From an uncultured beta proteobacterium (GTDB lineage: Bacteria > Pseudomonadota > Gammaproteobacteria > Burkholderiales > Burkholderiaceae), in the NCBI GenBank assembly GCA_903930665.1, contig CAIYZI010000072.1:1-10602 (forward strand): a DNA stretch of 10,602 nucleotides, written 5' to 3'. Of this stretch, positions 6,597-10,602 are shown in pieces; within the stretch, counting starts at the first letter, position 1, and every line of letters begins with the position of its first letter. Position numbers and translations under genes: made by a program. Under the pieces are notes generated by a model that was given only the letters and a program-made list of their open reading frames with translations, did no database searches and had not been told where the DNA came from.

Positions 6597-7589
6597 TTAA
6601 TCCGCATAAGCTCCAGCTTTACGAATAATTGGACCCCATTTGTTCACTTCTGACTCAAGTTGTTCTTTGAGGCTAGCTGGTGTGACTTTGCTCATAGGAA
6701 CAACTTCAATATTCGATTCGGCAAGGCGGGACTTTACTTCTGGATTGTTTAAAGCTGTCTGAAGCGCTTTATTGAGTTTGGCTAAAACAGCAGGTGGAGT
6801 GCCTTTAGGTGTATATAAGCCATGCCAGGCCTTAACCTCAAAACCTTTTAATCCTTGCTCTTGAAGGGTGGGGACATTGGGAAGAGCGCTTAAGCGCTTG
6901 GCTGTTGTTACGCCATAGGTTTTAACCATATTGCTTTTGATATAAGAAACTGTCTGTGTAGTTTGATCACACAACAAGTCCACCTGGCCGCCTAATAAAT
7001 CCGTTAATGCGGGACCTGTACCCTTATAAGGGACGCTAGTTAATTCCACTTCTTCGCGAGACATAAACAAGAGGCCGCATAACTGAGACACTGATCCGGG
7101 ACCAGCGTTGGCAATCGTGACCTTTTCTTTATTGGCTTTAATGTAAGCCTCAAGCTCTTTGAGGTTGTTTGGCGGGAAATTTTTCCGACCCAATAAAACC
7201 ATCGGCACATCTACAACTTGGCCAATGTATTCAAAATCCTTGAGGGGGTCATAAGGAAGCTTTTTGTATAAAGCAGGCGCGGTTGCCATGCCCATATGGT
7301 TAATGAAAATGGTGTAACCATCGGGATTTGCTCTTGCTACTCGAGTTGCTGCAATAGTGCCGCCAGCCCCAACGGTATTCTCAACAATGACAGTTTGTCC
7401 AAGCTCTTTACCCATTGGAACCGCAATTAAGCGAGCTACAGCATCTGTAGGCCCACCAGCAGAGAATGGCACAACTAAAGTAACGGCTTTATTTGGATAA
7501 TTGCCTTGCGCATAGCAAGACCCAGCCAAAAAAGAGGTGGTTGCAAACAGCGCACCAATACTCATCAACAGACGGTTTCGTAACTTCAT
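6597..7589 (-). CDS. Bug/TctC-family periplasmic substrate-binding protein
   Basis: Receptor of the tripartite tricarboxylate transporter superfamily (330 residues from the chosen start), expected to bind a carboxylic acid or related small molecule in the periplasm. Seen: an export signal (residues 1-28, MKLRNRLLMSIG..., cleavage after CYA). The domain opens with YPNKAVTLVVPFSAGGPTDA, a family hallmark. VENTVGAGGTIAA (69-81), YDPLKDFEYI (113-122), an ANAGPGSVSQ loop and VPYKGTGPALTDLLGGQVD are further typical blocks. Length is normal. The ATG at 7589 has GGGGA 6 bases upstream and yields a standard signal peptide. A start at 7619 would add ten residues and has no ribosome site. No TctA/TctB membrane genes are nearby, which is usual for the many orphan Bug proteins of Burkholderiales. 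It follows a CoA-ester lyase gene, so its ligand may be that pathway's acid. Confidence 0.9.
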   Translation of the reverse strand: MKLRNRLLMSIGALFATTSFLAGSCYAQGNYPNKAVTLVVPFSAGGPTDAVARLIAVPMGKELGQTVIVENTVGAGGTIAATRVARANPDGYTIFINHMGMATAPALYKKLPYDPLKDFEYIGQVVDVPMVLLGRKNFPPNNLKELEAYIKANKEKVTIANAGPGSVSQLCGLLFMSREEVELTSVPYKGTGPALTDLLGGQVDLLCDQTTQTVSYIKSNMVKTYGVTTAKRLSALPNVPTLQEQGLKGFEVKAWHGLYTPKGTPPAVLAKLNKALQTALNNPEVKSRLAESNIEVVPMSKVTPASLKEQLESEVNKWGPIIRKAGAYAD

Positions 7590-7593
7590 TCTT

Positions 7594-7600
7594 ATCCCCA
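7594..7600 (-). promoter_or_regulatory. ribosome binding site deciding the Bug protein start
   Basis: TGGGGAT on the minus strand, with the GGGG 6 bases before the ATG at 7589. The alternative ATG at 7619 has nothing comparable. Confidence 0.5.
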
Positions 7601-7678
7601 GCTTCACCGATGATTTCATCAGATGAACGTATGTATTTATAGTGAAGCTGATTTTGCCAGTTTTAAAGCAAGAAAAGA

Positions 7679-8524
7679 TTAGTATTTACCAGCAATTGCG
7701 AGAGTTCTGCGAGCCAAAAGCACAGCTGGACGATCAATCATCTGCCCATCCAGTTTGACGGTTGCACCTTTTGAAGCTGTGTCTGCCTCGATGACGCGGT
7801 TTGCCCAGGTAATTTCATCTGAAGTAGGCATAAAAGTGGCTTTTACTATGGGTACTTGCTTAGGATGAATGCACAACTTCCCTCCAAAACCCATGGCTTT
7901 AGCGCGTTGTACATCATCGGTGATGCGGCTTACATCATCAGTGGAGGTGGTAACGCCATCGATCGGTGGCGCTATTCTGGCAAGGCGCGATGCAAGAACA
8001 ATCTGAAAGCGCGCCGTTTGCAATTGTGTCTCTTCTTGGTCGCAGACCATGCCAAGGTCCGCTTGTAAATCGAGATTTCCCAAGGCAAGTCGTAAAACTT
8101 GATTGGAATTGGCGATTTCGTTGATTTTCGAGAGTCCAATAGCAGTTTCAATCATGGGGACGATAGCAGTATCGGGCAAAATCGCAGCTGCGCCATTCAT
8201 TTGATCAAGAGATTCGCTCTTGGGTATCACTAAGCATGTCACGCTAAGGTCTTGAGCCAGAATTAAATCAGCAGAATAAAACTTGCTGCCTGGAGAGTTG
8301 CTGCGAATTGCCAAGCGTTGCTTTTGTTCTTCAGTGAAGGTAGGCCACGCTGCACGAATAGCATTGCGAGCATTGACTTTTTCTTCTTCTGCAACCGCAT
8401 CTTCCAAATCTAAGACCACCGTATCTGCACCGCTATCTAAAGCTTTAAGAAAGCGATCTGGCCGCGTGCCCGGTACAAACAAAAAATTACTGCTGTAACC
8501 AAGGGGGGTATCTAGTGGATTCAT
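7679..8524 (-). CDS. CitE-like CoA-ester lyase (HpcH/HpaI aldolase / citrate lyase beta family)
   Basis: TIM-barrel enzyme of 281 residues, probably cytoplasmic, that splits or forms a carbon-carbon bond in a 3-hydroxyacyl-CoA such as malyl- or citramalyl-CoA, using Mg2+. Seen: NFLFVPGTRPDRFLKALDSGAD near the N-terminus and VVLDLEDAV (36-44). R74 sits in LAIRSNSPGS. The likely metal ligands are E126 (VPMIETAIG) and D152 (ALGNLDLQADLG). GGKLCIHPKQV (214-224) is the family's C-terminal signature. It stands alone, without citrate lyase alpha and gamma subunits, so true citrate lyase is unlikely; a stand-alone malyl/citramalyl-type lyase or thioesterase is more probable. No Shine-Dalgarno sequence precedes the ATG and no other usable start exists before the core domain. 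The next gene downstream (89-base gap) is a Bug binding protein, probably cotranscribed. Confidence 0.85.
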   Translation of the reverse strand: MNPLDTPLGYSSNFLFVPGTRPDRFLKALDSGADTVVLDLEDAVAEEEKVNARNAIRAAWPTFTEEQKQRLAIRSNSPGSKFYSADLILAQDLSVTCLVIPKSESLDQMNGAAAILPDTAIVPMIETAIGLSKINEIANSNQVLRLALGNLDLQADLGMVCDQEETQLQTARFQIVLASRLARIAPPIDGVTTSTDDVSRITDDVQRAKAMGFGGKLCIHPKQVPIVKATFMPTSDEITWANRVIEADTASKGATVKLDGQMIDRPAVLLARRTLAIAGKY

Positions 8525-8562
8525 GGAAGAAGAGTTTCTTGTATTGAGTGAATGCTAATTAG

Positions 8563-8591
8563 ATTAAAACACCAGTAGATTGCCTTGTCAG
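8563..8591 (-). promoter_or_regulatory. sigma70-type promoter of the lyase-Bug operon
   Basis: On the minus strand: CTGACA (8591-8586, 5 of 6 to the -35 consensus), a 17-base spacer, then TTTAAT (8568-8563, 5 of 6 to the -10 consensus). TG precedes the -10 box with one base between, making an extended -10. Transcription would start near 8556, giving a leader of about 30 bases before the ATG at 8524. This is the best promoter match I found in the window. Confidence 0.65.
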
Positions 8592-8594
8592 GCA
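8581..8594. repeat. short inverted repeat over the -35 box
   Basis: TGCCT, four bases TGTC, AGGCA: a perfect 5-bp dyad that covers the -35 hexamer of the lyase promoter. It could be a half-site pair for a regulator, or part of a weak transcription-end hairpin for chrA. No T-run follows on the minus strand, which makes the second option weaker. Confidence 0.3.
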
Positions 8595-8686
8595 GCCTTT
8601 GAGATCTTGTGCCCCAATAGAAATGGTTTTGCTATGCCATTGTTGGAGTTGGGCGACTGTTTGCACTTTGATTCGCATGGTTTCTA

Positions 8687-10027
8687 TTATGCCAATTGAA
8701 GGCCCAATAAAACGATGCCGTAATAGCTAAGTAAACCCGCTACAGCCGAGGCTGCTAAGACACTAATGACACCTTTTTGAAACTTCATCAGCGCTACCCC
8801 AGCCAGAATGCAAATCAGGATGGAGATCCAAGAAATTGGTCCACCTAAGCCTCTGGGAAGAAACACGTGATATGCAAAAAACAAACCTAAATTAGCAATC
8901 ACACCCACTACTGCAGCGGTAATTGCCGTTAAGGGTGCGGTAAAGCCAAGCTTGCCATGAGTGGATTCAATAAGAGGTCCACCAATCAAGATAAAGAAGA
9001 AGGAGGGTAGGAAGGTAAACCAGGTGGCAATACAAGCTCCCAACACACCAAACCAGAATGGGTTGCTAGATCCTATTAAATGCTGAATGTGTCCGGCCAA
9101 ATAGCCAACAAAGGCGACCACCATAATCAATGGTCCTGGGGTGGTCTCCCCTAAAGCTAAACCATCAATCATTTGGCTGGCGCTTAGCCAATGAAAATGA
9201 TCTACTGCGCCTTGATAGACATAAGGTAATACAGCGTATGCCCCGCCAAAGGTCAGAAAGGCTGCTTTAGTAAAAAACCACGCTAGTTGCGGGTAAAGCG
9301 TTTTCCATCCAAAGATGGCGATGAGAATAGTAAAAGGGGCGAGCCAAAACAGTGATGCAATAAGGCTATGCAGAGCAAGTTTTTTGCGATTGAAATGCAC
9401 ATGCTCAGGGGTAGGAGTGTCATCATCAATGATTGCCGGTGGATGGGTGACATTTGCCGAGTTGGCATGACCATTTTTTTGTTGAAAATATTCTGGATAT
9501 CGTTTGCCACCCCAAACGCCAATCAATGCGGCAATCACCACAATAATAGGGAAGGCTAAATTAAGGACAAAGATTAATAAAAACGAGCCTAGAGCAATCC
9601 AGCGTAATGCTTGGTTATGAATGGTGCGCTTGCCGATACGTACTGCTGCTTGTAAAACAATTGCAGTGACTGCAGGTTTGATGCCAAAAAAGATTGCTGC
9701 AATCCAAGGGACTTGTCCGTAAGTGAGGTAAATCCAGGATAGTGCAATCAGAATGAAGAGCGAGGGCAGAACAAAGAGTGTTCCAGCCAAAATGCCACCT
9801 AAGCCTCGATGCATTAACCAGCCAATATAAGTGACTAGTTGTTGGGCTTCCGGCCCTGGTAGCAACATGCAATAGTTCAAAGCATGCAAAAAGCGCCGCT
9901 CAGAAATCCAGCGACGCTTTTCAACAAGCTCTTGGTGGAGGACGGAGATCTGTCCGGCAGGACCACCAAAGCTAATAAAACCGAGTTTGACCCAAAACTT
10001 GAGGGCCTCCCTTAATGGAAGGCTCAA
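8687..10027 (-). CDS. chrA: chromate transporter ChrA, two-domain form
   Basis: Inner-membrane protein of 446 residues from the CHR superfamily, whose studied members export chromate and give resistance. Seen: two homologous halves. The first has FISFGGPAGQ (17-26) and LLPGPEAQQL (55-64); the second has FLTFGGAYAVLPYV (257-270) and ETTPGPL (294-300). A hydrophilic linker (about 174-215, rich in His, Asn and Asp) joins them. Around ten hydrophobic segments are visible, and the length is normal for the long-chain form. The start is TTG: it overlaps the fabI stop as TTGA, an in-frame TAG lies 11 codons upstream, and GGAAGAAG sits just before it. The next methionine, M54, is past the first FGGPAGQ motif. 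Translation is therefore probably coupled to fabI. Chromate specificity is known for some members only, so the substrate here is inferred. Confidence 0.9.
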   Translation of the reverse strand: MSLPLREALKFWVKLGFISFGGPAGQISVLHQELVEKRRWISERRFLHALNYCMLLPGPEAQQLVTYIGWLMHRGLGGILAGTLFVLPSLFILIALSWIYLTYGQVPWIAAIFFGIKPAVTAIVLQAAVRIGKRTIHNQALRWIALGSFLLIFVLNLAFPIIVVIAALIGVWGGKRYPEYFQQKNGHANSANVTHPPAIIDDDTPTPEHVHFNRKKLALHSLIASLFWLAPFTILIAIFGWKTLYPQLAWFFTKAAFLTFGGAYAVLPYVYQGAVDHFHWLSASQMIDGLALGETTPGPLIMVVAFVGYLAGHIQHLIGSSNPFWFGVLGACIATWFTFLPSFFFILIGGPLIESTHGKLGFTAPLTAITAAVVGVIANLGLFFAYHVFLPRGLGGPISWISILICILAGVALMKFQKGVISVLAASAVAGLLSYYGIVLLGLQLA

Positions 10028-10602
10028 ACTTCTTCCATGCCGCCAACAACTTGGCTAAAACCATTATCTACATAGATGATCTCAGCAGTGATGCCATTGG
10101 CGAGATCGGACAATAAGAAGGCCGCAGTATTACCGACATCATCGATAGTGACATTGCGACGCAGTGGAGCGGTGGCTTCCACGGCTGCCAAAATTTTGCT
10201 AAAGCCCTTGATGCCAGCAGCAGCCAAGGTCTTAATTGGGCCAGCGGAGATGCCGTTTGCACGAATGCCCTTAGGTCCCACTGATCCCGCTAAATAGCGA
10301 ACAGAAGCCTCAAGCGATGCTTTAGCAAGACCCATGGTGTTGTAGTTAGGAACATTGCGTAATGAACCTAAATAACTGAGGGTTAAAAGGGATGATTTAT
10401 CACGCAACATTGGCAATGCCTCTTTAGCCATCGCTGGGAAGCTGTAGGCAGAGATGTCATGGGCGATTCGGAAGGCTTCGCGACTTAGACCTTCTAAGAA
10501 GTCGCCAGCAATCGCTTCGCGTGGAGCAAAGCCAATAGCATGCACAAAACCATCAAACTGAGGCCAAGATTTCGCTAAATCTGTAAAAAGTGCCGAAATT
10601 TG
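10024..10602 (-). CDS. fabI: enoyl-[acyl-carrier-protein] reductase FabI (5' part beyond the window)
   Basis: NADH-dependent reductase of the last step of each fatty acid elongation cycle; cytoplasmic and normally essential. The frame is open to the window end, so 192 C-terminal residues are visible and the N-terminal NAD-binding part is missing. Seen: SWPQFDGFVHAIGFAPRE, REAFRIAHDISAYSF and LLTLSYLGSLRNVPNYNTMG followed by LAKASLEASVRYLA. These hold the two active-site tyrosines (SYLG and PNYN) and the lysine of LAK with FabI spacing. ISAGPIKTLAAAGI and the VTIDDVGNTAAFLLSDL / VDNGFS ending are also close to E. coli FabI. The GTG at 10545 is internal and not the start. The last codons contain the ribosome site of chrA. 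Confidence 0.95.
   Translation of the reverse strand, partial: QISALFTDLAKSWPQFDGFVHAIGFAPREAIAGDFLEGLSREAFRIAHDISAYSFPAMAKEALPMLRDKSSLLTLSYLGSLRNVPNYNTMGLAKASLEASVRYLAGSVGPKGIRANGISAGPIKTLAAAGIKGFSKILAAVEATAPLRRNVTIDDVGNTAAFLLSDLANGITAEIIYVDNGFSQVVGGMEEV
10029..10036 (-). promoter_or_regulatory. ribosome binding site supporting the TTG start of chrA
   Basis: GGAAGAAG on the minus strand, inside the last codons of fabI, with its GGA 6 bases before the TTG at 10027. It is the main support for reading TTG as the chrA start. Confidence 0.5.

Noticed and set aside
7590..7619. Ten-residue extension of the Bug protein
   Set aside because: No ribosome site, and it would lengthen the signal peptide before an already standard basic N-terminus.
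8581..8600. Hairpin as an intrinsic terminator for fabI-chrA
   Set aside because: The stem is only 5 bp and no T-run follows on the minus strand; its overlap with a promoter -35 box explains it better.
8559..8678. 39-residue minus-strand ORF just after chrA (MRIKVQTVAQLQQW...)
   Set aside because: No ribosome site, no recognisable family, and the lyase promoter and its inverted repeat lie within it. I treat it as intergenic, though a tiny gene cannot be excluded.
9615..9872. Minus-strand ORF of 85 codons inside chrA, with other antisense or out-of-frame ORFs within fccB, the glycosyltransferase and fabI
   Set aside because: All lie wholly within well-supported genes in another frame, and their His/Ser/Arg-rich composition is typical of shadow ORFs.

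Overview
This 10.6 kb window looks like chromosomal DNA from a betaproteobacterium of the Burkholderiales. A Polynucleobacter-like freshwater member of the Burkholderiaceae is my best guess. The basis is the moderate GC content, the tight gene packing, a Bug-type periplasmic binding protein, a TAXI binding protein with a C-terminal membrane anchor, and the FabI and flavocytochrome c sequences. The genus is an inference. There are nine protein genes, two of them cut by the window edges. I see no rRNA, tRNA, transposon, CRISPR array or phage gene, and no gap between genes longer than about 165 bases.

Layout from left to right. (1) 1-1038, plus: the 3' part of a TAXI-family TRAP-type solute-binding protein. 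It meets, tail to tail, (2) 1093-2734, minus: a two-gene fccAB-type operon with a monoheme cytochrome c followed by a Tat-exported flavoprotein with the covalent-FAD cysteine and redox cysteine pair of sulfide dehydrogenases. Together these should oxidise sulfide in the periplasm and pass electrons to c-type cytochromes. (3) 2897-6518, plus: three genes overlapping by 4 and 1 bases. They encode an ArnT/PMT-type membrane glycosyltransferase, a membrane-anchored sialidase-like Asp-box protein and a small polytopic membrane protein of unknown function. I read this as an envelope glycan module, and it is the least explained part of the window. It ends in a strong terminator shared with the convergent operon to its right.

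(4) 6597-8524, minus: a CitE-like CoA-ester lyase followed by a Bug/TctC periplasmic binding protein, probably one catabolic unit for an organic acid. A good sigma70-type promoter (5/6 match in each box, 17-base spacer, extended -10) lies upstream, and an inverted repeat covers its -35 box. (5) 8687-10602, minus: the 3' part of fabI (enoyl-ACP reductase) followed by a full-length two-domain chromate transporter, chrA. chrA appears to start at a TTG codon inside the fabI stop region (TTGA overlap), so its translation is probably coupled to an essential lipid-synthesis gene.

There is no decisive evidence of a wholly new system. The best leads are the glycosyltransferase / sialidase-like / membrane protein operon, the fabI-chrA coupling, and the inverted repeat over the lyase promoter.
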